Assembly: GCF_000156395.1 (NCBI RefSeq)
Contig: NZ_GG703818.1
Location: forward strand, 320,224 to 384,223
Length of the DNA stretch: 64,000 bases
Source of the DNA: Providencia rustigianii DSM 4541
Lineage (GTDB): Bacteria > Pseudomonadota > Gammaproteobacteria > Enterobacterales > Enterobacteriaceae
Direction of reading: 5' to 3'
Position numbers and translations under genes: made by a program. This document shows positions 1 to 8,757 of this stretch, in pieces (positions within the stretch are counted from its first letter, which is position 1; each line of letters opens with the position of its first letter). The notes under the pieces are model-generated. The model was given only the letters and a program-made list of their open reading frames with translations. It made no database searches and was not told the origin of the DNA.

Positions 1-563
1 AATGAAACAACAGTCTTAAAGCCATTGTGTTATTTTTAATCCAATCAAATGTGATTTACATCACAATCAATCACCCCCTAAGTCAAATTAAATGTTGTTT
101 AATGTCATAAAAGTCACATTTCGACATATTTTTTTATACCTTCGATTTTAAATTCATAATTGTTACTAAGCATGTATCTATAAAATAAAGCATAGATGAT
201 TGAATTTTATTGTTTTTTTTAACTTCAATTAGAGGGCACCCTTTTAACATCAAGATTTCAAAATGTAAGTGTTAATAAATGTTATTTTTAATACTTAATT
301 CTGTATTCGACTCTTAAAGTGACAAAAAATGAAGTTTATCACTACCAATTTTAAGCACATTACGAGTAAGGATATCGCAACCTTTTGTTATTTATTTAAT
401 TTAACAAAGCTAGCGTGTTAGTAATATGTAAATCATGCTTTAAATGAACAAACTCATAAATTTCCTACTATTGTTTTTACTCATATATTGTTTAAAAATA
501 AAAACAGATTCGTGCTTACGCATTTGTTTAATATGTTTTGAAATTGATTCTTATGTAAGGTTT
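1..563. other. AT-rich upstream region of the fimbrial locus
   Basis: About 560 bp without a convincing gene. It is strongly AT-rich with many A and T tracts, the kind of DNA H-NS usually silences before horizontally acquired fimbrial operons (family knowledge). Apart from the CRP-type palindrome I see no clear sigma-70 promoter. I see no recombinase gene or paired inverted repeats of the mrp phase-switch kind. Confidence 0.5.
50..65. promoter_or_regulatory. Perfect CRP-type palindrome
   Basis: TGTGA, six bases, TCACA: both half-sites match the CRP consensus and form a perfect inverted repeat in very AT-rich DNA. It lies about 500 bp before the MrpJ-like regulator. It may serve that gene, or an unseen gene leaving the window on the minus strand. 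Function is inferred from sequence only. Confidence 0.6.
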
Positions 564-890
564 ATGATGAGTTTGAAAAAAATAGAGAGAATTACAGAAT
601 CATTTTCTCAAGCTATCGCAGATGAAATTGCAAGCTTAAGAAGGAAAAGATTATTATCAGGTAGACAATTAGGTTCACTCATTGGAGTTTCCCAACAACA
701 GATTTCACGCTATGAAAATGGTATCTGTGAAATAACGTTATCTACTTTATGTATTTTGCTTCATTACTTGGGTGTATCTTTAGAAACATTCTTCTTCTTT
801 GTTTCTGAACGTATAGAAACTAAGGAACCTGAGCTTTACGGTGAGTTTAATTTATTATTTGAGCAACATGGTGCTCTAATTTCAAAATAA
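564..890 (+). CDS. MrpJ-like HTH (Cro/CI-type) fimbria-associated regulator
   Basis: A 108-residue DNA-binding protein with one Cro/CI-type helix-turn-helix at about residues 21-76; the core is SGRQLGSLIGVSQQQISRY. Size and placement beside a chaperone-usher cluster match the MrpJ family of Proteus, which represses flagellar genes when fimbriae are made. The open frame runs up to 444, but the first 40 codons encode a hydrophobic Leu/Ile/Cys-rich stretch not found in this family. An AAGG precedes the ATG pair at 564/567, so I start there. The gene precedes the structural genes, whereas mrpJ lies at the 3' end of its operon. The family is clear; the regulatory target is inferred. Confidence 0.75.
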   Translation: MMSLKKIERITESFSQAIADEIASLRRKRLLSGRQLGSLIGVSQQQISRYENGICEITLSTLCILLHYLGVSLETFFFFVSERIETKEPELYGEFNLLFEQHGALISK

Positions 891-1256
891 ATCACAGTGG
901 ATTAATAACACTATATTAGCGTTAAATTTAACTTTATTTAAATTAAACCAACTTATTAATTAAGATTAATATTATTAATCCATAAAAACCATTAAATTAA
1001 AAATCCATTTCTCATGGATATTTTCTATTTATTTCAATAAATATTTTTAATATGGCTTTATTTAAAGCTATCTATTTTTTTAATTAATTAAGTCAAATTA
1101 GATTAATACAAAAATCATTGTAGACACGCTTGCTTTTAGCTCAATGAGCGCGTCTGTTTTTGCTGTGAATGTGGGTAAATGTATCGCCACCTTCACTGGT
1201 TTCTTGAAGTACGTTTTATTTCGTTTTTTATTTTTTATATATAAAGGAATTTCAAT
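891..1256. other. Leader region of the fimbrial operon
   Basis: 366 bp, extremely AT-rich between about 900 and 1115, then the pilin remnant (1126-1215), then a T-rich stretch and the ribosome site AAAGGA before the major subunit. The fimbrial promoter is probably here, but no single -35/-10 pair stands out. Confidence 0.4.
1126..1215 (+). pseudogene. Remnant of a fimbrial major subunit 5' region
   Basis: An in-frame stretch reads like the end of a pilin signal peptide followed by the first mature residues: SMSASVFA, then VNVGKCIATFTGFLK. It is visibly richer in GC than the AT-rich DNA around it. A stop codon lies just upstream, no start codon with a ribosome site is present, and the frame runs into AT-rich non-coding sequence just before the next pilin gene. 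It is probably what is left of a duplicated or replaced subunit. The reading rests on pattern only. Confidence 0.4.
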
Positions 1257-1799
1257 ATGGCTTTTAAAAAATTAGCGTTAACAACATTATTCGCTGGCGC
1301 TTCCTGTGTAAGTTTAAACGCAATGGCTGCACCTTCTGCAGAAGTGACTTTGCAAGGGATCCTGACCAACACAACTTGTGATGTCACTATCAATGGCGGT
1401 AAATCAGTCTTAAACGTAGGTGTTTTAAAAACCTCAGTGGGTGAATCAGATTCAGACTTTGCTGCTGTCAATGCAATGTCCTCTACACCCGTTGATATGC
1501 CGGTTACTTTAGTCGGTTGTACCAAGGGTGAAAACGGCAACCTGATCATTCAAGGTATTACTTCAGTGGGTAACAACGAACATAACCTCTTTGTTTCTGA
1601 CGATTCGAAAACCGTTGGTTTTATGATTAAAAACGAAGCTAATGCCACCGTCACTAATGGCGAAAAAATCGCATTTGGTGTTGGTGCAGAAAATACTGAC
1701 GCTCAATATACCTTCAAAGTCGGTATGGCAACGACAACAGATTCACCTGATGCAGGTTCCTACAGTGCACCCATCTTAGTTGCTTATATCGTTGACTAA
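1257..1799 (+). CDS. Fimbrial major subunit
   Basis: A 180-residue type-1-like pilin. The signal peptide ends near residue 24 (NAMA/APSAEV). The mature protein has the canonical pilin Cys pair, C41 and C88, and the C-terminal beta-zipper strand YSAPILVAYIVD. A strong ribosome site (AAAGGA) precedes the ATG. First structural position and a following hairpin suggest it is the most abundant subunit, the shaft protein, exported by Sec, folded by a periplasmic chaperone and polymerised by donor-strand exchange through the usher at 5995. Which named fimbria it belongs to cannot be told from sequence alone. Confidence 0.85.
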   Translation: MAFKKLALTTLFAGASCVSLNAMAAPSAEVTLQGILTNTTCDVTINGGKSVLNVGVLKTSVGESDSDFAAVNAMSSTPVDMPVTLVGCTKGENGNLIIQGITSVGNNEHNLFVSDDSKTVGFMIKNEANATVTNGEKIAFGVGAENTDAQYTFKVGMATTTDSPDAGSYSAPILVAYIVD

Positions 1800-1813
1800 T
1801 TCGATTTAATTAA

Positions 1814-1850
1814 CTCAGTAGACTGAGGTAAGGCGGGCGCCGTCTTACCT
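1814..1850 (+). terminator. Double hairpin after the major pilin gene
   Basis: CTCAG-TAGA-CTGAG is followed at once by an 11-bp stem with one G-U pair (AGGTAAGGCGG/CCGTCTTACCT, 1826-1850). There is no T-run, so it is more likely an mRNA-stabilising or attenuating structure than a strong terminator. Such hairpins often let the first pilin gene be expressed in excess over downstream genes. Confidence 0.55.
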
Positions 1851-1883
1851 ACATTCTGCCACAAAGACTATGAGGATAGACAA

Positions 1884-2609
1884 ATGCGAAACAACCGATT
1901 TATACAAGGGATCTGCGCTGGCTTGCTATTGCTATCTGGTTCATCGATAGCAGGGATCGCTATCGATACCACTCGAATTATCTTTTCAGAAAGTGATAAC
2001 ACCACCGGAAAAAGTGTGGGGATCACCAGCTCGAGTCAATCACTCACGCCTTATTTAGTCAAAGCACAAATTTTGCGAACCCCCTATGGTGACAATGGTG
2101 AGACTCCCTTTGTGGTGACTCCTTCGTTATTCCGATTAGAGTCAGGTTCGACCAATCAAGTTCGCATAATGAAAAAAAACGTGGTGCTCCCGCAAGATAA
2201 AGAATCTGTTTTTTATTTTCGTACCGTCGCGATGCCGACCAGCGAAAAAGGGCTGAATACACCACAAAATAATATTGATGGCGCCGTACAAGTTTCGACG
2301 GGAAATGTCATCAAGCTGTTTTATCGCCCGAATCATTTAGGCATGACTCAGCAACAAGCCATGAAATCGCTGAAATTTTCAAGTGTGAATAATGGGGTTC
2401 AAGTGTCCAATCCTTCCCCGTACTACATCACATTAGACAGCGTAAAAATTGCCAATAAATCCGTTCCTTTGAGCACAACAAAAGGAAATAACATGATTGC
2501 GCCTTTTGGCAGCATCACCTATTCCCACGTTCAACGACAAGGCACTGTTGAATGGAAAGCCATTAATGACTATGGCGGAAAGGACCAGTTTCATGCGCAA
2601 ATTCAATAA
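1884..2609 (+). CDS. Periplasmic fimbrial chaperone (first of three)
   Basis: A 241-residue PapD-family chaperone with a signal peptide of about 23 residues. It shows the family landmarks: an N-terminal beta strand with TTRIIF (residues 29-34), the signature LPQDKESVFYFRTVAMP (102-118), IKLFYRP (143-149), and a C-terminal Ig-like domain. It would cap pilin subunits in the periplasm and deliver them to the usher. The ribosome site GAGGA lies before the ATG. Its 3' end overlaps the next subunit gene by 17 bp, so the two are translationally coupled. Two more chaperones follow downstream, which suggests each serves a subset of subunits (inference). Confidence 0.92.
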   Translation: MRNNRFIQGICAGLLLLSGSSIAGIAIDTTRIIFSESDNTTGKSVGITSSSQSLTPYLVKAQILRTPYGDNGETPFVVTPSLFRLESGSTNQVRIMKKNVVLPQDKESVFYFRTVAMPTSEKGLNTPQNNIDGAVQVSTGNVIKLFYRPNHLGMTQQQAMKSLKFSSVNNGVQVSNPSPYYITLDSVKIANKSVPLSTTKGNNMIAPFGSITYSHVQRQGTVEWKAINDYGGKDQFHAQIQ

Positions 2610-3144
2610 ATTACTCATTGTTTTTTTTGCCATGTTACTTAACAGCTGGCACGTGGCACTGGCAGAAAATACCGAGATTAAAGCAGTAATCACCGATGAT
2701 GTCGGGTGTGAAATTCGCATCCCCAATTCATTGCAATTTACACCGATGCGTACATCCGATTTTCAAGGCGCGGTTACCACGCATCAAATTAAGCCATTGA
2801 AAGCACAATTTATCTGTGTGGATAAAACGGGAAATCTCACCCCAAAAATTACGTTACAGGGAAATACCCCCTATAACGAAAGCACCATTTTCTTGGATGG
2901 AACCCCAAACAGCACAGGGTTTATGTTACGCCTCAGCGACGGCACGCCGCTCTCCTTGAGTGATTTTTATGACACAAGCAAAGCCTTTAAACGCGGTGAA
3001 CAAATTGCCTTAACACCACTGACCAAAGAGAACTATCACCAAACTGAAGAGACTTTTCTCGTGGGTTTAGTGGGGCCCGTGGATGGGGAGGCTATCCCCG
3101 GTGAGTTCTCAGCTTCGTTGACGTTTAACCTTATTTTTCAGTAA
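2593..3144 (+). CDS. Minor fimbrial subunit
   Basis: A 183-residue exported protein: signal peptide to about residue 24 (VALA/ENTEIK), Cys pair C39/C75, and a pilin-like C-terminal strand (EFSASLTFNLIFQ). The frame is open from 2497, but that extension lies within the chaperone and lacks a signal peptide at its start, so I choose the ATG at 2593, which overlaps the chaperone stop by 17 bp. The pattern of 'C.I..P', 'Gnt' and 'STGFMLRLS' is shared with the next two genes, so these three form a paralogous minor-subunit set, distinct from the major pilin. Confidence 0.82.
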   Translation: MRKFNKLLIVFFAMLLNSWHVALAENTEIKAVITDDVGCEIRIPNSLQFTPMRTSDFQGAVTTHQIKPLKAQFICVDKTGNLTPKITLQGNTPYNESTIFLDGTPNSTGFMLRLSDGTPLSLSDFYDTSKAFKRGEQIALTPLTKENYHQTEETFLVGLVGPVDGEAIPGEFSASLTFNLIFQ

Positions 3145-3166
3145 TACCTAAAAATAGGAACTCATC

Positions 3167-3748
3167 ATGACACTGACTAAAAAGTCACTCTATTCCCTGC
3201 TCATTCCCACCGCATTGTATGCGGCAAGCATGGGGCAATCCGCAATGGCGGCAACCACGGCAACCACCAAAATCAGTGCCAGCATTGTCGGTGGTGGCTG
3301 CCAAATTACGGCGCCATCTACCGTATCAATCCGTAATGGGGATCTGATTCCCGCAGAAGAAATCACAACGACCAGCGATATTAGCGAGCCCTTTGATATC
3401 ACTATCCTTGGCTGTAAAGGTTACGGATTGACCCCCTCGATAACTATCGAAGGGGACTCTGATAGCACCTCAGGAAAAGACCTTTTTGTCAGTACAGGCA
3501 GCACCAGTACAGGTTATGGCATTTTATTATCCACAGAAGGTAATACTAATTTTACTGCTAATGACAACCTCGCTACCGATAAAAAAATCACGGCGCTAGC
3601 CACCAAAGAATGGTCTAAGACCTTTGCCAACACATTGGATGGAAAAATCCCACTGAAGGCGGCGGTAAGCTGTGGAACATGCACCGCCAATGACTTACAA
3701 GGTGGTGAACTGACCGCCTCATTAACATTTAATTTTTTCTATAACTGA
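3167..3748 (+). CDS. Fimbrial subunit with C-terminal CGTC motif
   Basis: 193 residues. Signal peptide to about residue 28 (QSAMA/A), a Gly-rich turn then C45, second Cys C83, and a C-terminal strand ELTASLTFNFFYN. It also carries CGTC at C169-C172, giving four cysteines in the mature protein, where pilins usually have two. The next gene is a close paralogue with the same extra pair. It lies 22 bp after the preceding subunit, in the same operon. Role as structural or adaptor subunit is inferred from context. Confidence 0.8.
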   Translation: MTLTKKSLYSLLIPTALYAASMGQSAMAATTATTKISASIVGGGCQITAPSTVSIRNGDLIPAEEITTTSDISEPFDITILGCKGYGLTPSITIEGDSDSTSGKDLFVSTGSTSTGYGILLSTEGNTNFTANDNLATDKKITALATKEWSKTFANTLDGKIPLKAAVSCGTCTANDLQGGELTASLTFNFFYN

Positions 3749-3769
3749 TTTTGAAGGCTGTTAATAACA

Positions 3770-4348
3770 ATGATACGAAAACTTTCTTTCTTTAGCGTGA
3801 TTGTAGGGTTGCTATTACCAGCCGGTGAATTACAGGCAGGAAGTGCCTCAACGACCGTCTCATTTTCAGCTTTTTTTTATGGCGGTAGCTGCGATGTGAC
3901 AGTACCAAATACCGTCACGTACAACAATGGTGCGCCACTGCCCTACGATGAGCTCCCAAACAATAAGCAAAGTAGCCAATTCACGTTAACCCTCACAGGG
4001 TGCCAAGGCTATTTTTTAACACCCAGAATTGCGGTCAAAGGAAATACGTTCGCCGCAGATAACAATGAACGGCTCTATGCCGATGCATCCAGTACCACAA
4101 AAGGCTATGGCGTTAGGCTATCCACCCCCGGAAATACGCTTTTTAATGCCAATGACAATACTGCGAAATCCGGCAATGAGGTCATTACCATCAAGACATG
4201 GCCATCGGGTGGAACCAGCAATGTGGAGAGATTAAATAGCTCACTTGATTTTACTGCCGTGCTTGCCTGCGGCACCTGCACGGCCAGTGACAATTTGCAA
4301 AATGGTGAACTCACCGCAACCGTCACGTTTAGCTTCTTATATGACTAA
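3770..4348 (+). CDS. Fimbrial subunit, paralogue of the preceding gene
   Basis: 192 residues. Signal peptide to about residue 23 (ELQA/G), Cys pair C41/C78, a second pair CGTC at C167-C170, and the beta-zipper tail ELTATVTFSFLYD. It shares with the preceding gene the landmarks GG-C-x-x-T, LTGC-x-GY, TP-x-I, a 'TKGYG' turn and the CGTC block, so the pair arose by tandem duplication. The spacing is 22 bp. Subunit-specific chaperones lie just downstream. Confidence 0.8.
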   Translation: MIRKLSFFSVIVGLLLPAGELQAGSASTTVSFSAFFYGGSCDVTVPNTVTYNNGAPLPYDELPNNKQSSQFTLTLTGCQGYFLTPRIAVKGNTFAADNNERLYADASSTTKGYGVRLSTPGNTLFNANDNTAKSGNEVITIKTWPSGGTSNVERLNSSLDFTAVLACGTCTASDNLQNGELTATVTFSFLYD

Positions 4349-4361
4349 TTGGGTAATAAGT

Positions 4362-5129
4362 ATGTTTTCAAATCGTTTCTCTGACTATCGCGCTCTAATT
4401 ATTTTATTGATATGCAGCAATTTTTCGGCGCTATCTTTCGCAGCAGAAGGCGGACTGCGTTTAGCCCAAACTCGCGTCATATTCGATGCAGCAAACCCAA
4501 ATGCCAAAATTGCCATCAAAAATAGCAGCCCACAGGTTTACTTAATCAAAGCCGATGTCATCAATACCCCCGAGGGAAATGCACACAAACCCGCGCCACC
4601 ATTTATTGCGACACCACCGATGTTCCGCTTAGAAAAAGAGAGCCAAAACACGCTGCTCATTGTTCGTAATGGTACCGCGGAGCTACCTACGGACCGAGAA
4701 TCCGTATTTTATTTAAGTTTATTAGCGATCCCCGCCACCACAAAAGCTAACGCCCCCGAAGGCGAGATGACTAGCGCTCAAGTTTCTGTGGGGATCCGCA
4801 ACGTTATCAAACTATTTTATCGCCCGAAAGGGTTACCCATGAGCATCGAAACTGCCTCAAGCCAACTGACTTTTCGCCATCAAGGTCAACAGCTCGAAGT
4901 CAGCAACCCAACGCCTTATTACATCACGTTAGCGCAGTTGAGTGTCAATCAGCACCCCATTGATGTACGAGAACTGGGCCCTATGATCGCGCCCTTCTCC
5001 ACACAAACTTACCCCGTAAAAGGCGGTGCCACACACGCAGAGTGGAGAGTCATCACCGATTATGGGGATATGAGCACTGCCTATCAGGGGAATATTCAAT
5101 CAGGAGCTACTCGCGATGAACAACATTAA
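4362..5129 (+). CDS. Periplasmic fimbrial chaperone (second of three)
   Basis: A 255-residue PapD-family protein with the most canonical signature of the three, LPTDRESVFYLSLLAIP (residues 108-124), plus RVIFDA near the mature N terminus and IKLFYRP. The frame is open from 4245, but the extension only mirrors the preceding subunit gene; the ATG at 4362 gives a proper signal peptide ending near FAA (residues 26-28). It ends by overlapping the next chaperone gene by 14 bp, so the two are translated as a coupled pair. Expected role: folding and escort of pilin subunits in the periplasm. Confidence 0.92.
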   Translation: MFSNRFSDYRALIILLICSNFSALSFAAEGGLRLAQTRVIFDAANPNAKIAIKNSSPQVYLIKADVINTPEGNAHKPAPPFIATPPMFRLEKESQNTLLIVRNGTAELPTDRESVFYLSLLAIPATTKANAPEGEMTSAQVSVGIRNVIKLFYRPKGLPMSIETASSQLTFRHQGQQLEVSNPTPYYITLAQLSVNQHPIDVRELGPMIAPFSTQTYPVKGGATHAEWRVITDYGDMSTAYQGNIQSGATRDEQH

Positions 5130-5913
5130 TTTATTGAAGATTAAAAAGCCTGTGTTATATCGCCTGGTTAGCGGAGTCGCCCTATTGACTGCACTTTTTA
5201 CCCAGCCTGCATGGGCAAATAACCTACAAGACCAAATCAATGGGCTAACGCTGCATTCAACCCGTGTGATTTACCCCCATGATGCCAAAAATGGGGTGAC
5301 GTACACGCTCACCAATAATACCGCGATACCCTATTTATTACAGGCGCGCCTATTACCGTGGGAAGGGAGTTCATCAAGCAAAACTACGGGCGATACAGCA
5401 GATGCAAACCTGACGGCATTTATTGCATTACCGCCGTTACAACGCTTCGAACCGGGCGAAACGCTCACATTGCGTATTCTTCAAAAGCATAATTTATTAA
5501 CGCAAGATAAAGAGTCGATTGCGCAGTTGTCACTGACTGCGATCCCCGCACAATCAAAAGATGCAGCTGAAGGCGCGCAAATGATCCTTGCGGTACAAAA
5601 TAACTTGAAGCTGTTTTATCGCCCTGCGGGATTACCGGAACATAATCTCGATAATATCGCCGAACAGCTGCAATTTCAGCGCACGAAAAATACGCTAACG
5701 CTGAAAAACCCGACGCCTTTTTATGTCACGTTAGCGTCACTGTCTGTGGGGAAAAACGCCCTGAATTTAAGTCCCTCACGCATGGTTCCCCCCTTTGGTG
5801 AGGCGCAATGGCCCCTTGATGCCAGCCATGTCGCAAACGACATTCATTGGCAGTTAATGGAAGACGATGGCGGAACCAACCAAATGAGAACACGCCAACT
5901 CTCAGCAATGTAA
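5116..5913 (+). CDS. Periplasmic fimbrial chaperone (third, divergent)
   Basis: 265 residues with a signal peptide cleaved after AWA (residue 34) and PapD-type Ig domains. The signature is divergent: where the family has L-P-x-D-R-E-S this protein reads LLTQDKESIAQLSLTAIP, with no Pro before the D and a shorter aromatic run. It retains VIYP near the start, LKLFYRP and the NPTPFYVTLASL strand. It overlaps the preceding chaperone by 14 bp. The divergence suggests a specialised client, perhaps the adhesin or a minor subunit; that is inference. Confidence 0.88.
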   Translation: MNNINLLKIKKPVLYRLVSGVALLTALFTQPAWANNLQDQINGLTLHSTRVIYPHDAKNGVTYTLTNNTAIPYLLQARLLPWEGSSSSKTTGDTADANLTAFIALPPLQRFEPGETLTLRILQKHNLLTQDKESIAQLSLTAIPAQSKDAAEGAQMILAVQNNLKLFYRPAGLPEHNLDNIAEQLQFQRTKNTLTLKNPTPFYVTLASLSVGKNALNLSPSRMVPPFGEAQWPLDASHVANDIHWQLMEDDGGTNQMRTRQLSAM

Positions 5914-5994
5914 CCGCACTATACAGATAAACAAATTCACCCGATGCTCATAAGCAACGGGGGGGTTCTTGCATTCGCAAGATAAAGGAAGACC

Positions 5995-8739
5995 ATGAAG
6001 AAAGCCCATAAAATTGCGGGACATCAGCCAAAAATTCCCTTTTTCCGTTATCACCCGCTGGCGTGTTTATTGCTATTTGCAATAGCCCCAACACAAGCAG
6101 AAGATTACTTTGACCCCAGTTTTTTAGGGGTGGTTGGTGAAAACACAAACGTGGATTTATCCGCCTTCTCACAAGCCGGTGGCGTTGCCGAAGGGGAATA
6201 CACCGTTTCCGTTTTTGTTAACCAACAAGATGTGGGGCAATTCACACTCAATTTTATCAAAAATGCCCAAGGTGAGATTGCGCCTGAATTAACCCCTGCA
6301 CAGCTCGACACTTTTGGTGTCAATGTGCCGCAAATTCCCGTACTGAAAGACTTACCCAATGACGAATTTATTTCAGATCTCGGGGCATTGATCCCGCAAG
6401 CAACAACGCGATTAGATTTATCACGCTTGCGATTAAACATCAGCGTGCCGCAAGTGGCGATGCAATCTCAAGTCAATCGTAATGCAGATCCTTCATTGTG
6501 GGATGATGGTATTCCCGCATTAATGGCAAACTATAACATCAGCGCAGGTCGCACAACGAGCCGTTATGATCACGGCAAAAAAAATCAAAATACTAACGTA
6601 TTTGCTTCCGCACGATTGGGCGCTAATGCGGGACCGTGGCGTCTACGCAGTAACCTCACACACTCTCGTTTCGAATACAGTGGGAGCGGTAATCAATCCG
6701 CCACAACCAATACCCAAACCTACTTTTCAAATACCACGCTATCACGGGATATTCGTGCATTGCGCTCAACATTGTTAGTCGGTGAAAGCAGTACGGGCAG
6801 TGATGTGTTTGATGGCGTTCCCTTTAAGGGCGTGCAGCTGACCTCCAACGAGCAGATGTTGCCAAGCCAATTACGCGGCTATGCTCCAGCAATTAGTGGC
6901 GTTGCCAACAGTAATGCCCGCGTCACTATTCGCCAAAATGGCAATATCGTGTATGAGGCCTATGTGGCACCGGGACCCTTTTATATCAATGATATCCAGC
7001 AAGCGGGGTTATCTGGAGATTACGACGTCACGGTCACGGAAGCTGATGGTTCAGAACGCCAGTTTGTGGTGCCTTATTCATCCCTTCCCGTTATGTTACG
7101 CCCGGGAGGTTGGAAATATGAAATTGCCTCTGGTCGTTATGATGGCGGCTTAACCACGAGCTCCCGTCGCTCTGACTTTATTCTCGGTACCGCCGTTTAT
7201 GGACTGCATAACGATGTCACGGTGTATGGCGGTGCTTTGCTGGCAAAAGATTATCAATCACTGAGTGCAGGAGCTGGGGTCTCTTTAGGGGACTTCGGTG
7301 CCGTCTCCACTGACGTCACTCACTCATCCGCAAAATTTACTTACTCTAACCAAGTTGCCAGCTCCAGTGAGCGAAAAACTGGGCAATCCTACCGTATCCG
7401 TTACTCAAAAAGCTTAATGGCAACAGGCACGTCGGTGGATTTAACCGCATTACGTTACTCCACGGAGCATTTCTATAATTTCAGTGAATTTAACAGCCAA
7501 GGTTATCGCCTTGAGGATGGTCTCAGCCCATGGACTTTGCAGCGTCGTCGTAGCAGCTTCCAAACCCAACTCAGCCAACAGATGCAACAGTATGGCTCAC
7601 TGCATTTTCGCGCTAATCGTGATGATTACTGGGGTAGCAGCCGAACCTTAACAGGCTTATCCATGGGCTACAGCAACAGCTTTAAAGGGATCAGTTATGG
7701 TGTGAATTACAATATCGACCGCGTAAAAGACAGCCACAATAACTGGCCGGAAAACCGCCAGCTCTCCTTTAACTTAAGCGTGCCGTTTAGTGTGTTTACC
7801 CAAAACCGTGATTTACAGTCGATTTATGCCACCTATTCCATGAGCCAAGACCAAAATGGTCGCACACAAAATAATAGCGGTCTCAGCGGCAACATGATGG
7901 ATGGCAAGCTGTCTTATGGCGCGTCACAAAGCTGGGGAAATAAAGGGCAAATTGCGAACACCAACCTGAATGCCGGCTATCAAGGCAACAAAGGCAGCGT
8001 CAGTGCAGGTTATAGCTATAGCAATAATTCCCAGTCAATCAATATGAACGCCAGCGGTGGTGCTTTGCTGCATTCCGAGGGGCTAACCTTAAGCCGCTCC
8101 ATGGGGGATTCTGTCGCGCTGATCAGTGCGCCGGGTGCCGAGGGTGTCAGTGTTAATGGCGGAACTGCCGTGACCGATTGGCGAGGCTATGCTGTGGCGC
8201 CTTATCTGTCCGACTATAACAAAAACAGCATTGGCTTAGACCCAAGTACGCTACCTGAAAACGTCGATTTACCGCAATCCAATACCAACGTTTACCCAAC
8301 CAAAGGCGCGGTGGTGAAAGCGAATTTTCGTACCCGTATCGGCTACCAAGTGTTAATGACCTTAAAACAAGGTGCCAAATATGTGCCATTTGGGGCGATT
8401 GCCACCTTAACGTCCGATAACAGCGCTGAAAATATTAGCAGCATTGTCGGGGATGCAGGGCAGGTGTACCTCACGGGATTACCCGAAACGGGGGAATTGT
8501 TGGTGAAATGGGGGGAAGCTGCCGCACAACAATGTCAGGTGAGTTTTGATTTGCGCTATGTTGACATCTCTGCAGACATGCCAATTCGTCAAGTGACCTA
8601 TACCTGCGGTACTGAAAGTAGAGCTGAAGTGGTGTTACCTGCGAAAGAACCCGTTAGCTTTGCTTCAGAGATACAGACATTAGATGACCTAGCGAATGAA
8701 GAAAAATCTCCATTTTCACAATGGACAAACTTTGGGTAA
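5995..8739 (+). CDS. Outer-membrane fimbrial usher
   Basis: 914 residues, the only usher here. Signal peptide to about residue 35 (PTQA/EDYFDPSF). Then come the N-terminal chaperone-subunit-binding domain, a 24-stranded beta-barrel region with the family run RGYAPAISGVANSNARV, a plug domain, and C-terminal domains ending with the Cys pair QQCQVSF/VTYTCGTES. It would catalyse ordered donor-strand exchange and secrete the fibre. A ribosome site (AAGGAAG) lies just before the ATG. With three chaperones and one usher, all chaperone-subunit complexes must converge on this pore. Confidence 0.95.
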   Translation: MKKAHKIAGHQPKIPFFRYHPLACLLLFAIAPTQAEDYFDPSFLGVVGENTNVDLSAFSQAGGVAEGEYTVSVFVNQQDVGQFTLNFIKNAQGEIAPELTPAQLDTFGVNVPQIPVLKDLPNDEFISDLGALIPQATTRLDLSRLRLNISVPQVAMQSQVNRNADPSLWDDGIPALMANYNISAGRTTSRYDHGKKNQNTNVFASARLGANAGPWRLRSNLTHSRFEYSGSGNQSATTNTQTYFSNTTLSRDIRALRSTLLVGESSTGSDVFDGVPFKGVQLTSNEQMLPSQLRGYAPAISGVANSNARVTIRQNGNIVYEAYVAPGPFYINDIQQAGLSGDYDVTVTEADGSERQFVVPYSSLPVMLRPGGWKYEIASGRYDGGLTTSSRRSDFILGTAVYGLHNDVTVYGGALLAKDYQSLSAGAGVSLGDFGAVSTDVTHSSAKFTYSNQVASSSERKTGQSYRIRYSKSLMATGTSVDLTALRYSTEHFYNFSEFNSQGYRLEDGLSPWTLQRRRSSFQTQLSQQMQQYGSLHFRANRDDYWGSSRTLTGLSMGYSNSFKGISYGVNYNIDRVKDSHNNWPENRQLSFNLSVPFSVFTQNRDLQSIYATYSMSQDQNGRTQNNSGLSGNMMDGKLSYGASQSWGNKGQIANTNLNAGYQGNKGSVSAGYSYSNNSQSINMNASGGALLHSEGLTLSRSMGDSVALISAPGAEGVSVNGGTAVTDWRGYAVAPYLSDYNKNSIGLDPSTLPENVDLPQSNTNVYPTKGAVVKANFRTRIGYQVLMTLKQGAKYVPFGAIATLTSDNSAENISSIVGDAGQVYLTGLPETGELLVKWGEAAAQQCQVSFDLRYVDISADMPIRQVTYTCGTESRAEVVLPAKEPVSFASEIQTLDDLANEEKSPFSQWTNFG

Positions 8740-8757
8740 TAAAAGGATTAATAAAAT

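Noticed and set aside
444..563. N-terminal extension of the MrpJ-like regulator
   Set aside because: Hydrophobic, Cys-rich and not family-like; the ribosome site lies before the ATG at 564.
4245..4361. Upstream start for the second chaperone
   Set aside because: The extra codons mirror the end of the preceding pilin gene and would bury the signal peptide.
5948..6440. Minus-strand frames in the usher gene
   Set aside because: Antisense shadows of a long, clearly coding gene.
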